Positions 48,939 through 60,947 of a DNA stretch of 64,000 nucleotides are shown here, piece after piece. Made by a program: the position numbers and the translations under genes. How positions within the stretch are numbered: position 1 is the first letter of the stretch; the number at the start of each line of letters is the position of its first letter. This DNA comes from Sclerotinia nivalis (lineage: Eukaryota; Ascomycota; Leotiomycetes; Helotiales; Sclerotiniaceae). The stretch lies in assembly GCA_029531795.1 (NCBI GenBank), contig JAPEIS010000001.1:1922001-1986000 (forward strand), read 5' to 3'. The notes beneath the pieces are model-generated. The model worked only from the letters and a program-made list of their open reading frames with translations, searched no databases and was not told the origin of the DNA.

Positions 48939-51900
48939 GATAGTGGTGACTGGATGGGATATTTTGAACATTTGGAGGATTCGAAACTCCCGGGATAATG
49001 CGATGATTAGATTGTGTCTGATCATTTGGGCGTTTAAATATCATGGGACCTGTAATGCGCGGGGTCAATACAAACAGTCTCAAGTTTCTCATGAAGTGGG
49101 ACAATGGCGCGTTGGAAATGCGGAGTATCTAATAGTTTGGCGCAGTTGGAGGATTTGCGTGGTGTTAAAGAGGATTTCGAGGGATTTATTGGGTAACCGG
49201 TCTTCTTTTTTTAATATTACGTTGGTAGCAATTCGAATTCAAGAAAGTGCTCTAATGGATATTGTGGTAGAAAATCAGTGGTCATATACTTTTTGTGAAA
49301 TCTCGAAATTGAGAAGAGCGTCATATGACTCCTATTTGCGAGTTCAAAGTCATCTAGCGGCGAGCAGACGAAGAATATTAAATTTTAAACCCAGATTCAT
49401 CAGAAGCTTTCAATTAGTCACTCTATTATATCGGCGTATGTTGTAACGATCTTTCTATTACCACTGTATTCATCCTGAAGTAAGAACCTTACATATCTCG
49501 TTGATTGATCCATTATTATTGGAAATTAATATTTATTCTGATGTACTTTGATAAATAGTGTTTGCAATTGATAGGGGTTTATAAAACGTATGAAATCTAT
49601 GTCAAATCTACCTTCAGTGAAGAAGTTGAGCAATCGATGTCCAAAGGGATAAAAACAAGGGAGAATCTTACCCACGCGGACACAACAATAGCATTGGAGG
49701 TCTTGTTTCCTGGATCTGAAGTGATTTTTAGGTAGTTTCTGGATGAAAATATGTAAAGACAAGCATCTATTGTCACCACTATCAACAAAGCATCATTAGT
49801 TGTTATCCTTTCATCCTTTGTATTGTAAGTATAGAAAGTACAGAACCTTCAAGCCCGGAACACATTCTTCTATCTCTTGCACGAGCCAGACCAATAAATA
49901 CTTATGATACTTCTTTCCATTCATCTAATTATGAGCAAGCAGAGGTATGCTTCGTCCTCAGGCTGGCACTTGAATTAACGTAAAATCTACTCTCGTGCTA
50001 CGAAGATTGCTGTCTTTGAGTTTTGCACTATAGTGGTGTGTGGAGATGTAGATGATAACTTTGAGTCCGCAACTGCAACTGATCCATCAATGATGAGGCC
50101 TAGATTTAGAATTAGAGGCTAAAGCAAACTCCTTCAGCAGATGTGAGAAAGTAGCTTGCAACTCATTGATATGGTGAGCTCCGACGTAGCATATGAAATA
50201 TCCGATCCCAATATAGAATAGCGGGCGCTCCGAAGATCCAGTTTAGTGGTTATAGTCGTCAAGATGTAAAGTATAACAATGTTACGAGAGAAGAAAAATT
50301 TCCTGTGCCATGTATGCCAAAGCTCAAATACACCTTGAAATCTAGACATTCGATGCAGATGTCTTTTGACGAAGAAGAACTCACAATAAACTGAAATACA
50401 ATCTAACCTTATCAAACATCGAGGCAAAGTATGCATCCTCCCTCTAAGGAAACGCTGCCTCATCTCGAGGGGAGTGCTTTCCCCATGGGCCGTTGCGGCA
50501 ACCAATTTATCTGATATCCAGTAGATCCCCAGGAGACGACGCACTTTCAGCGCTACTTGGTGCACAGTTATGCACGCCAAATATCCTTGATGAGATCGAT
50601 GACAACCGTGTCTCTATCCTCAATATTGGAGTAGCAATTGCAAGATGAGCTCATGCATTCTTACCGTAACCTGTAGATACTCCTAGATATCTCCTCGAAT
50701 ATGACATGTGGAGTATCAAAACGAAGTATGCTCACTTCGTGACTCGGTGGCTAAAGTCGAGATAAACACACCGATATCATCATAACTCTCTTGGAAAACT
50801 TCAAACTATGATTACATAACTTGAGTATAGGAACTGCATTCCGGATTTACACCTCTCAGAAATTACTTCCTATGAGCTAATATTAGGTGGGATTAGATGT
50901 CAGTCTTAATGAGCTGTATTTCTCCTAAGCCCTGCTTTTGGGGGACTTTTAAAGGTTGTAGGAAACAAGTTACTCGAGTATAGTACCAGGATACAGTAGC
51001 AAAAATCACACTAGACGCAGAAAATATTCTTTTCCATATAAAATATCTGATCACAGCCAAATCAAGCAAAAAAAACACATCAAGTTACCAACACTAACAA
51101 ATTCATGAGCCAACAAAATGCCTCACGTTCTTGATTTCCTATATATACCGACATTTATTCTTACCGCTACAGATCTGCTAACCCATCGAAGTACAATTAC
51201 AGTTTGGGATCGTCATCTTCTCCTCTTGTAGTCATCGACATTTGGATTTTGCCCGTACTCTGGCCTCTATTAATGGACCTGGTCATTGCCAGAATCCGAA
51301 TGTCCAAATTACACCAAATACTCGAAGCTGCTTGATATCTGACCAACATGAACCATAATCTAAACCAAACCTTCCTCGCGACTTGAATTCCTCTCATACC
51401 AATGAAAATAATCCACTATTCCCAATCGCACGATCTCGGCACCTCAAATCTCTCGCAGGCAAACCTCATCGTCGTTTTCCCCAGGTGACGCTTTCCAATT
51501 GCAAATACTCACACGCAATCAAATCATCCCAGCTCGAATGTGCATCAGATGACGAATCTGGAAATAAGTGGATGGACGTAATACCGATGATTCTGCAGCA
51601 GTGAAATAGAAAGAAAGGTGCTCATTGCCATGTAGATTGAAATCTTCAACTAGAAAGCTAATTATACAGCAGAGCAGCATAGATATCTAGTAACTGGTGT
51701 CCAGTAACTATCACAAGGCCATTCCTAGCAAATACAACCAGAACTTTTTGCGAATCGATCAGCTTCCAGTAGCCAGTAGCCAGTAGCCAGCTAAAGATTA
51801 AACTTCTGTCAAAATCGTATAGCAAGGTCACTCGTACAGCTACCGTTGCCGTGCAAGTAACAACATGGCTGCTTTTTGCGGATATGAAAGATTTTCGGAG

Positions 51901-52614
51901 CAAGCAAGTTATACTCTGAGAACTAGAATTTCCCGGCCGTATCATTTATTCCAAATCATTGTATTTAGCCTGTAGTAGATTTGTCAGGATATATAAAGAT
52001 ATATTACTTCAAAATCAGTTCCGGGAGAGAGATGCACAGTGACTCTCGTGAAGTTGTGATGTGATGACTGCAAAGAGACCCGGTTCTTGAATCCGGGGTA
52101 CAAAACCCCATGCTTGATGTAACCTTAGCAATTATCGACGCGAGACTGAGGACGAGATGTACTTCGTACAGATCGATACTCTAAAATAATCCGAAAGACC
52201 TTGGCTCACAAAGACGAAGTAACCCTATAACGTAAAAACACCGCCAAGGAATTTCCGAATTTCTGCACGCATGCTTATTCATCCGCGCATGCATCGAAGT
52301 AAGTATAAGTAAGTACTCCGTATTGTAACCGTATATCCCTATTGGCTTTCTATATGATTCAGCCGTATCAAAATCTTACATCGCCACAAACCATTGCATC
52401 TATACGAAGAAACATGCTTACCATGTATTTATCCTTCGTATATGCCATGTATAAATGCACTCCATACGTACCCCTGATTCGTGATATTGGAGTTCGTGGG
52501 ATTTTAAGAAGTACTAATATTTGGTTTTCCCATCCATGAGAATTACAAGATTTGATTAATTGAGCCTCCAACATTCCAACATCCAACATCCAACATCCAA
52601 CATCAACATTAAAA
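48939..52614. other. 3.7-kb gene-poor region
   Basis: Between the orphan gene and the secreted protein. Frames such as 48919-49446 (+, 175 codons, starting inside the orphan gene) and 50134-50580 (-, 148 codons, Cys/His/Arg-rich) have no domain and implausible composition, so I do not call genes. No transposon features seen. A CAGTAGC(CAGTAGC) direct repeat is near 51773-51790. The final 60 bp carry a CCAACAT-type repeat before the secreted protein ATG. Confidence 0.5.
52569..52606. repeat. CCAACAT short tandem repeat in the leader of the secreted-protein gene
   Basis: About five 7-8-bp units (CCAACAT, with one TTCCAACAT variant) end 9 bp before the ATG at 52615, so they would be in the 5' UTR. 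Confidence 0.8.
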
Positions 52615-53392
52615 ATGTACATCATTCCCCTCATCTCCCTCTTCCTCTTCCTAAGCGTGACATCATGCTCACCACTCCCCCAATCGGCGCAAGCCGCCAC
52701 CCCACCACCAGAATGCGACGTGATTCCCACCTGGGAAGTGACAAATTTCATCTGGTTCAACTCCTCGCACAATCTAGATTGTGTGTACCAGGTCGACGTC
52801 CGTGAGTATATATCTACTTATCCATTTAACATTTACCTGCCACCCCCCCTTCCCCGCTTCATCTCCACAAGAAAAACATGTAAAGCCGCAGCTAAGAATC
52901 CATCAAACAGCCAACGTATGCTTCAACAGCACCCCCAACGGTCTCGTAGGCTGCGACGGAAATCTAGGCCCCTGTACCGAATGCGGCGTAAATGGATGTT
53001 ACACAGGGCTCCCCCTACAACCAGCGGGCTACGGACCCCCCGACGACATCAAAATATCCATCAACGTCCCTCTGGAGTATAACTACTGTGAACAGAGTAA
53101 TCCGGTCGGGTTCCGCCGCTACGATGTAGGGAATGGGATTGTGTTTTGCGCTGGAGTGGCGTATCGTGTTACCTTTATTGGGGATAGCAATCCGAGCTCT
53201 TCTCCAAATATGGGACGTATTGATTATGAACCAAATTATCAGTGGACTTGTACGAATGGGAGCCAGATTCAGGGTAGCGGGAGTGTGGATTTCGAGATGG
53301 ATTGTACTTATGACTCTGGGAACAATGCAACTTGTGTCATTCCTGATGGGGACAGTGTTGTTATTCCCCTTTTAGCTTATCAGATCATTTAG
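52615..53392 (+). CDS. Cysteine-rich secreted protein, candidate effector
   Basis: Two exons (52615-52801 and 52872-53392, GTGAGT...CACAAG intron of 70 nt) give 235 residues. The alternative acceptors at CCGCAG and AAG would break the frame, so the CACAAG site is chosen. A strong signal peptide (MYIIPLISLFLFLSVTSC, cleavage probably near AQA) is followed by 12 cysteines in the mature part, including a tight group CDGNLGPCTECGVNGC. Several N-glycosylation sites are present (NSS, NST, NGS, NAT). It has no transmembrane segment or GPI signal and no known domain. Small size, secretion and an even cysteine count fit an apoplastic effector or surface protein; this is inference. Its 3' end lies 241 bp from that of phosphomannomutase. 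Confidence 0.82.
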
Positions 53393-53633
53393 ACCATATA
53401 GCTTTATGGAATTGACTTCCCAATAGAAGAAAAAGGAAAGGGGTCAATATCGCATCGAATAAATAGACCAATAACCCATAAATCCATGTACCGCATTGTG
53501 TTTCAGAAATATTTCGGTGATTGACAGAGATGGTCACCGACGATAAACAGTGAATCACTGTAAAGTCTTTCCTAATTTCCCTATTCTCCCTATGTATTAA
53601 TGTATATATCTCTATCATTAGAATCTCATGAAC

Positions 53634-54570
53634 TTAAAGATCAAAAAGCTGTCTAATATCCCTCATGGTATCATCTGGATTCTTCACACTGTGACCAATT
53701 GTCCTCTTATCCTCATAGATCTCAAAATCATTTCCTCCCTTATAAGTCTTATCTCCAAAGAAATGAATAGTCGTATATTCGATACCGCCTGGGCGCTTCG
53801 CATCGTTCTCAAGATGTTGAAGACAGTATGTCTTGTCCCAACCAGTAGGGAAGACATCGAAGGAAATTTGACCACCGATTGAGTAGCTGTATTTCAAGGT
53901 ATTAGCCTGGCCCATCTTACGAGTTCTAGAATCTTCAATCAAACTCACGTCAAGTCCAAACCAGTAAACTTCTCCCTTAACGCCTCGATAAACTTCTCTC
54001 TAATATGATGTTCCTTATCATAAACTTCATACTCATTTCTCTCCACAACACTCGCATTTCTGCCAATTGGGCTAACATTGATCATGCCGTTTCTGAACTC
54101 GATAAATGTTCCTCTCTTTACTGGAATATCCAAATCCGCAACATAATGCAAGATAAATTTGACCAACTCCTTGTATTGAGTCTCCCCAATCCATTTGATG
54201 AAGCTATTTGATTGAAGTGGAACACCGCTCTTGAAAGCTGTGAGACCGTTTTCGGCGAAGCAGAAATCGAAGAGGGAGGTAACGGGGATCTCAGCAGTGC
54301 TGAGTTGTTCTTGTTGCTTGGCCATGTCGCTGCCACCTACATACCCGATGGCGCATTTTTGGCGAAGGGCGGCAAGAAGGGAGAGCATTTCAGCTGAAGC
54401 GGACTATAGGTTTCAATGTTAACTGAGGCATAGCAATAGGTATAGAGAAGTTGTGAGTGACGTACCAACCGCGCAGGAGAGAGAGTTCCATCAACATCAA
54501 AGAGACAGATGGTATTTTTGATGGGTCGCTTTGCGAGAGGGGGAAAACTGGCAATTATTGCGTCTGTCAT
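53634..54570 (-). CDS. SEC53: Phosphomannomutase
   Basis: Converts mannose-6-phosphate to mannose-1-phosphate, the precursor of GDP-mannose for N- and O-glycosylation and GPI anchors, in the cytosol. Three exons (54570-54466, 54403-53949, 53886-53634) give 270 residues, near the usual 250-270. The HAD-type nucleophile motif FDVDGT is at residues 24-29 (Asp25 and Asp27). [11 protein letters not shown], the cap domain with [18 protein letters not shown], and [16 protein letters not shown] with Mg-binding acids complete the fold. The product supports the glycoproteins and GPI proteins elsewhere in the window only in a general sense. Confidence 0.96.
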
Positions 54571-55517
54571 CTTGAAATATGTTATTCTGGGGATTAGGTT
54601 AAAAACGAACGAGAGGAGTGATATTGAGGTATTTGAGAAAGTTGACAGTTTGGCGGTCTGGTTATTTTACCAGGGGGGAACGAGGGGCATTATGTGGATG
54701 GCAGGGATGAGCTGGTCAAGACGCTAACCTAGCGAGAACCACTGGGGCCCCCAATTATAATTAAGGAGTATCCTACTTTATACTGACCTACGTTCCTACA
54801 ATAGTAGACTTTTTAAATGAAATAATATAACTTTATAAAAAAATCCATTTATACTCTATAACCATTTAGAAGATCTTCAACCACATACATTCTCCCTACA
54901 AAAGTCTACTTACCGTAGCAGTCACATTATCACATTATTTAACTTAAAATATCTACCACCGCACGAAACAAAGATAGGTCAGGACTCAGGATTCAGTAGG
55001 ATAGATACTCCTACAAATAAAGAACTCTCAATCATTTAATCTACTCTAAATCTATTTTCAAAATCCTATAATCCTTTTACTTTCCCAGGACATCTAACTC
55101 ACAAATCATCGAAACATGAACAGAAAACACACAAAAGAAGCCATCTATACTCTTTCTTTCATCCAACCACTTCACCCAATCTAAAGATTCAAACCTCGAA
55201 TTTCTCAGGGACATATTTCAAAACTTCATGATTTCTCTCCAAGTGTATCTAGTTAACTAATCCTTATATTATTGAAAGCGAATATACGTACATAAAAGAA
55301 GCTATGCTTGCTGTTCCATCCAACTATATTATTTAAGATAGCCAGTAAAAATACAAAACATCGCTTCCCAATAACTCCCTCTTTAAATGCTTTCAAAGTC
55401 ATCGGATAAGATAGCCCATTAAATATATCAAGATTTCAGTTACCGCGATGATATCACGTCAAATACAATTCGTCGCTAATACCTCTCCCCGCACCACGAA
55501 TCAATACTTCCTCCTCC
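54571..55517. other. Upstream region of phosphomannomutase
   Basis: 950 bp of AT-rich DNA between the start of phosphomannomutase and the end of the PhoD-like gene (both minus). I see no gene; 54750-55450 is especially AT-rich. Confidence 0.5.
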
Positions 55518-58500
55518 TCATCTGCCAAACTCCAGGCTTGGTATAATAACAGGACCATATTTAGTGGGAGGACTAAATCCTCCATCCCCTTGCACCACAA
55601 AGTCAACAGCTAGACTCAACTTTGCCAATCCGGCATTCCCGCTGCGCATACTTCCATTTGCACTCATACCTCCCATTATTGTATCCGGGTCGAAAGCTAC
55701 AAATGCTACGTAGTTTCTCCTACCCATCAACTTCTTCATGTCTCGTGGTCCACCATTAGTGTCCGTCTGAAATATTTCCATCATATCTTCTTTGGTATCG
55801 CTGACTAGGTTTGTGGTTTTGACACCATTTTGAGGAACGTAAAGTGGTTTGTTGTTGTGAAGCATTTTGAGAACATATGATGGAGGTGGAGCGGCGACGA
55901 CTGCAGATGCGATGATTTGATACATGGTTTTGTGGTTAGAGGGATGAGAAGGATCGTGGACAAGACCTGCACCGCAACAGTTTACGTCTTCGGATGAGTC
56001 AGTAACTTGTAATACTTTAATAGATGCATAGAAAACATACCGCCAGATAAAAACGTCATCCTAATCCCTTTCTGGTGGGAAATTCCCTGCAATGTCCGTA
56101 TCAAATACGTTCGCTCCAAATCCTTACTCTCATGTGTCCACATATCCCTCAACTCATCCGCAATATCAATATCACCAAATGTATTTAGCACACCTCCCAT
56201 CAATCCCGACTTCCCTACAGCCTTTTTGATGTGGGAAAAACCAGTTGCCACGGCTTCTTTACCTCCCACCACTCCAGCCACGGAACTTGTGACTTTGCCG
56301 AGTAAGTTGTATGTGCTGTTAACCGCCTTCTTACCGGTGGCCATGGTATGTGCAAGACTTTCTACGGCCTCAAGTCGTGGATATATCAGAGGCACCGATA
56401 TCATCCATATACAGTGCTGTACACTTGGAGGTAGAGTGGCTACTTTAGGGAGGATGCCTTGATAAGTAGGACCCGCGAGAACCTGGCGTTGAGTACGTTC
56501 TGATCGACAATCTGGACCTACCACAACAACTGAAGGTCCTAGATATTTAACAAAGTGCCAGCCAGTTCCGGTGATTGTGAATAGATCAATGTCTGTGCTA
56601 ACGTTTCGAAGGATATCAACTGTAGTGTGGTGTTGGAATAGGAGGTACATCTCAATACCAATACGACCAATGTTTCTGAACATATTGGAATTTTGCATAT
56701 ATTCTGGATAAGAGCCGTAACCATCAAAACTTAAAGGTATTAGTAAAAGTAAAGAAGGGGAGCGGCGAACACTTACATATCATGATCATCAATCTGTAGT
56801 ATGTGAGGAATTTGAGCAAATGCCTCCCTCAAGTATGGCTGATCAAAATGACTGGTATAATAATGGAAGTAAGCATGGGAGACTTCCTCCTCGTGCCTTG
56901 CTGTCCATGCTGCACTTCTTCTGTTCTCCTTGCCACTCATAGCAAGCCATTGCTTCAGCAAAGGGATGTCCTTCCATAGTCTATCACCATAAATTTGATC
57001 TCCTAATCCCAATTGCACATGGAAACCACCACACTCTACATTTTTCTGCAAAATATCTTTCCACATAAACCCGATGCCGCCAAGTTTTGAACGCTCGTTG
57101 ACTGTAGTATTCATAGCAAAATCATTACCAGAATGTGCAATGAATCTCCAATTCGTCTCGAAACGTCCAGCTACCAGAAACTCATATCGCGTGCAACCCA
57201 AATGCGAGGTTATAGCATAAGTCCATTTATCACCTAGACCTTCTCCCATCTTCAAATCTATATCATAACGGTAGAAAACCCATCTTCGATGTGTATAAAT
57301 CGGGTTCGGTCTGAGCTGTCTGGGATTTGGCGACAAATCAACACTTTGATGGATATGAATAGTTGGAGGTTGTGGAGCATCCGTTACAAGCATTATTGTA
57401 CCCAGCCATATACCGTTCTCCATATCCATATTTACATATCTTAGATAAGGACCAAAATATACTCCATTCGTGGGTACAACTTTATACATGTCGACTCCTG
57501 CACTAGGTGGTGGTCCAGAAAAGCCAGCAGTAGTTGGCGTGCCTGACGCCATACTCATAATACTCTCCGGATAGCCAGGGGTGTGTGGAGGAAATCCAGG
57601 CGAGGCCATCCCTTGAAAGCCAGGAGAGGCAAGGGATTGTTTACTGAACATACTTAAGCCAGGGGATGCCATGGGGTTGCCATATCCACCATAGGTTGAC
57701 AGGACTGGCGAAAGCGGAACATCATTCAGTGGAGTAGGGCCCTTGGGGAACTCCCATTGAGTGGCTTGGGTAGGGAGATGGATATAATAATACTGACCAG
57801 AGTTCTGATCAAGATGGGCAATCCAGCCCTCTGGAAGTGGTGGTGGAGATGTTGGACCAACACCTTGAAACGGAGAAACATTGGCAGGCTGAGCCGAGGG
57901 TCCAGCTTGAGCGGGCTGCTGTGGAATCTGTTCCTGTCTTGGCTCATTTGCAAATGCAGGGTGGTCAGGATTATTCGCGGGTGTCGCTAAAGGTGGTGCA
58001 ATATTTGGTTTCGGCGTAGTGTCTATAGCAGCGGGTGGATTCGTCCGCTGTTGTTTCTCGACCGGATATGCTCGGGAATTGGCAGCTCCAGGAGTCACAC
58101 TAGAATACGCTGGCGGAGGCTCTTCAGCTGACATTTGCATCCGCTGAAAGTCTTGTTCTAAAGAATTGACCGGTTGTGCCGAGCCTTGTCTTTGCGGTCG
58201 AGTAACAGCAGGTGGAGATGCCGATGGGGTAATCTCATTCAACCCTTGATACACTCTAGGTGGTCCATGCGGGGCATTTTCTGGAGACTCTGTTGGGGTC
58301 CAGGGTCTTGCGGGAGGCGATTGGGGCATTTGTGGGACAGGTGGCGGCGCATATTGATTAGCTCGCTGAGCAGCGGCTGCATTATGCGCCTGAAGGCTAC
58401 TCAAAGTTGCAGCACCTGCAATTCCAGATGCAGCATATCGCGCCTCTATGCCACCTCCTGCAAGCTCGGTTGGCGGATCGATGGGAGTTTCTGGTGGGGG

Positions 58501-59214
58501 CGGGGATCCTCTGGTTGCTCTAGTCGTAGAGGTTGAAGCCGTGGAAGCGAATCTATTCATATCATTTTTCGGAGTTGGTGATAGTATTGAAGGCGTCCCA
58601 TTTGAAGACGTGGGTTTAGGGATGGGTGGTGGATAATAATGCTTGTTACCCTCTGAGTACGCACTTGCGCCAGCTTGAGGGATTTGTTCCTTTGGCGGTA
58701 GTCTGCCAAACATTCCATCTCTATCTGGGGAGCTTATCTCTGGAGAAGCGGGCAAAGGCTGCGGTGCATTTCCCCTTCTTTCAGATAGACCTGGGCCAGT
58801 CCTCTCTGTCGGGCTCGTAAATCGTGGTGCAGTATCATATGCGGCTGGCCTACCACTTCCTCCAGATGTTCTATTTTCTTGATCGCTCAAGTCAATTCTC
58901 TGTGGGGCCTTTCTTCGGTCGTCAGGATAAGGGGGATTTGGTTTTTTCTGAAAGAGGTCATCGTCATCGTCGTCATCAGGATATGGTAAAGGGCTTGCGG
59001 AGCTCGAGGCGCCTGGTGGTAAAGGAAATGTATGCTTGTTCGCAGGGGGTGGGGATGCAAATCGACTCGACGAGCTGGATTCCGCTCGATTTCGGGGAGG
59101 GCTTGTCGGCTTCACAATCCTCAAAGGTTCTATGGCGACCGTAGGACTATCACAACCATCACCGGGACGTTGCATGAATAGCTCATCGCTGGGTCTCCCA
59201 GTGCGCCTAGCCAT
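55518..59214 (-). CDS. PhoD-like phosphatase-domain protein with a WW domain
   Basis: Three exons (59214-56777, 56729-56041, 55987-55518) encode 1198 residues. Residues 1 to about 490 are Pro/Ser/Gln-rich and disordered, with a DDDDDDD run and many PPP stretches. A WW domain follows (PLPEGWIAHLDQNSGQYYYI, then TQWEFPKGP), a module that binds Pro-rich ligands. The C-terminal half is a PhoD-type metallophosphoesterase-like domain: YFGPYLRYVN, GLGDQIYGDRLW, the metal-binding IDDHDI joined by intron 1 to FDGYGSYPEY, and FLSGDVNCCGAG joined by intron 2. ATG 59214 (MARRTGRPSDELF) is the first ATG in frame; the longer frame starts at TTG. Substrate unknown. The WW domain may bind the protein's own Pro-rich region or partners; that is inference. 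Confidence 0.9.
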
Positions 59215-60276
59215 CTTGTACAAAATATAAAGGCTCCGGTAAAAAAACTCGTTAATAGGGTGTAAAGTCTTCTTGATATACTTTCTGTGTTTAACAATTG
59301 CTGAATAGATGGTTGAAATAAGAGCCAAGCTCTTTGCCGGCAGGGCGGGGGTAAGTTGCGCCAGGTAATATCAAAGCTTGCGGCGGGCCACGAAAAAGGC
59401 CTGTAGGGCAGGAACAGATAAACGATAAGAAAGCCTGTCAAGAAGATTCAACGACCCGCTGGAGATATCTTCACAGCATGAAATGCGAAACGGAAAAGTT
59501 CTGACATAGAAATGCGTGCAGAGTGACAAAATAAGGATAAAGGGCTTACAAGGAGAGAAATCCAACTTGGTGAATAGGTTTGGCGGGCCAGAATATTGTA
59601 TCGAAATGAGTGAATCTGAACAAATGACGAATAGGAAGGGCGGGGAGCAGTCAAACCCGCACAACCCAGCTTTACCCTGAAAACCAGTAATGGTGGAGAA
59701 TAAGGCAAACACCCTGGCACAAAGATGGGCGGCTATGAAGCCTGATGGGGATTTTTGATGGGCGAGGACCCGTGGTGTGATGGCCCTGGTGGGATATCTA
59801 CCTATCAAAAGTAACAAGTAACATGTTGAAATACTTATGAAGGCATCCGTGATATTGATATGATTGGTATTATGTGATTGTGATATATTCCTAGATGCGA
59901 ATTTATGATATTAATGTGAAGGACAATATGAAGTACATGAAGTATAAAAGTAAAGAGTTTGTCTAATTTGGTTGCCGCCCAAACTAATTCATTAGTGAGT
60001 GAGTTGACTAGATGGTAACAATGCCAAGCGTCAACTTGATTCTTTTCCTTCCGAGTCCCGAGATCGTTTCTGCGATTTGCTAACTGTGTACGGAGACATG
60101 CTATAAATTAGCATTGTGATCTGTATAAGGTTGTCTCGTTTTGAAGTGAGTAAGCTTAATGTTACTTCTATCCCCAGTTACATTAGATGTTAGTGTATCT
60201 TCGCTTTGAACCGCTGTTGGAAGCAGGAGACATAGTAAAGGAACAATAGGACAGCTACTCCCACCGCTTCAATATA

Positions 60277-60296
60277 CCTACCTACCTACCTACCTA
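60277..60296. repeat. CCTA tetranucleotide repeat x5
   Basis: Five perfect CCTA units on the plus strand. Confidence 0.9.
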
Positions 60297-60764
60297 GATG
60301 AGCATATGGAATGTTGATTTCGAAATTAGTACATCACAATTAGTTGGCTTATCACATGGAGCACTTTTAGCTCATATGCCTATAACACCCTTTAGTGTTC
60401 GAGGTTAGATACAACAATCAGATTGTCTTTTAGGATAGGATGCTCCGAGTCAACTTCGAAGTACTCGAGTATTGCATTGTTGAGAAGTCTTCCGATTCAA
60501 AATCTCAGTAGCCTACATCCACATCCAAACTTTGATAATAAAGCTTTAATGACAACCTCATAGCCAAATTAATAGGCCTAAATATATCGAATCTAATGTC
60601 CTGCATGTGCATTATCATCTAACGTAAATACCTAGTAGATGTAACATTATCACAGCTTGCATCTACTCCTTACATGTATTCTCGTGCGATGTGCAGGGAC
60701 TAAATTTTGCCTGTTGCCGTACCATTGCTGTACGAGAATTGTGAATTTCAGGGGTTCACTGAAA

Positions 60765-60801
60765 ACGCGTAAAATCCACTATACGCGAACGCGTCCACGC
60801 G
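60765..60801 (+). promoter_or_regulatory. Two MluI cell-cycle boxes upstream of CDC6
   Basis: Perfect ACGCGT at 60765-60770 and 60789-60794, with near matches TACGCGA (60783-60789) and CACGCGA (60796-60802) beside them, 150-185 bp before the CDC6 ATG. MBF binds ACGCGT and is the known G1/S activator of yeast CDC6 and fission yeast cdc18. About 10 ACGCGT are expected in 64 kb at this base composition, so two within 30 bp is notable. Confidence 0.65.
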
Positions 60802-60947
60802 ACTTTCTACATATCAATCAATACACGACCCATTGATTTTTACTCACCATTATAACTTCCTCAATTTCTTCAACTTCAAGTAAAACTTTTGCAAATAAGC
60901 AAGAACATATTTGAATTGAGTTAAAATTTCTACAGACATCTTCAATT

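Larger units (their letters stand above)
59215..60947. other. Divergent intergenic region between PhoD-like gene and CDC6
   Basis: 1.7 kb with both promoters. A CCTA tetranucleotide repeat (60277-60296) and the CDC6 MluI boxes lie here. The minus-strand frames at 59371-59817 lack a start context or domain and are not called. Confidence 0.5.

Noticed and set aside
48919..49446. 175-codon plus-strand frame
   Set aside because: Begins inside the orphan gene in another frame, random composition, no domain.
50134..50580. 148-codon minus-strand frame
   Set aside because: Composition unlike real proteins in this window and no recognisable family.
52071..52118. tRNA-like stretch (GGTTCTTGAATCCGGGGT)
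   Set aside because: No matching acceptor and D-arm; the cloverleaf does not close.
59215..59328. 38-codon extension of the PhoD-like protein
   Set aside because: Starts with TTG and overlaps probable promoter/leader; ATG 59214 is the first in frame.
59371..59817. 148-codon minus-strand frame upstream of the PhoD-like gene
   Set aside because: Overlapping frames of similar length, Cys/Phe-rich, no domain; likely leader or promoter DNA.
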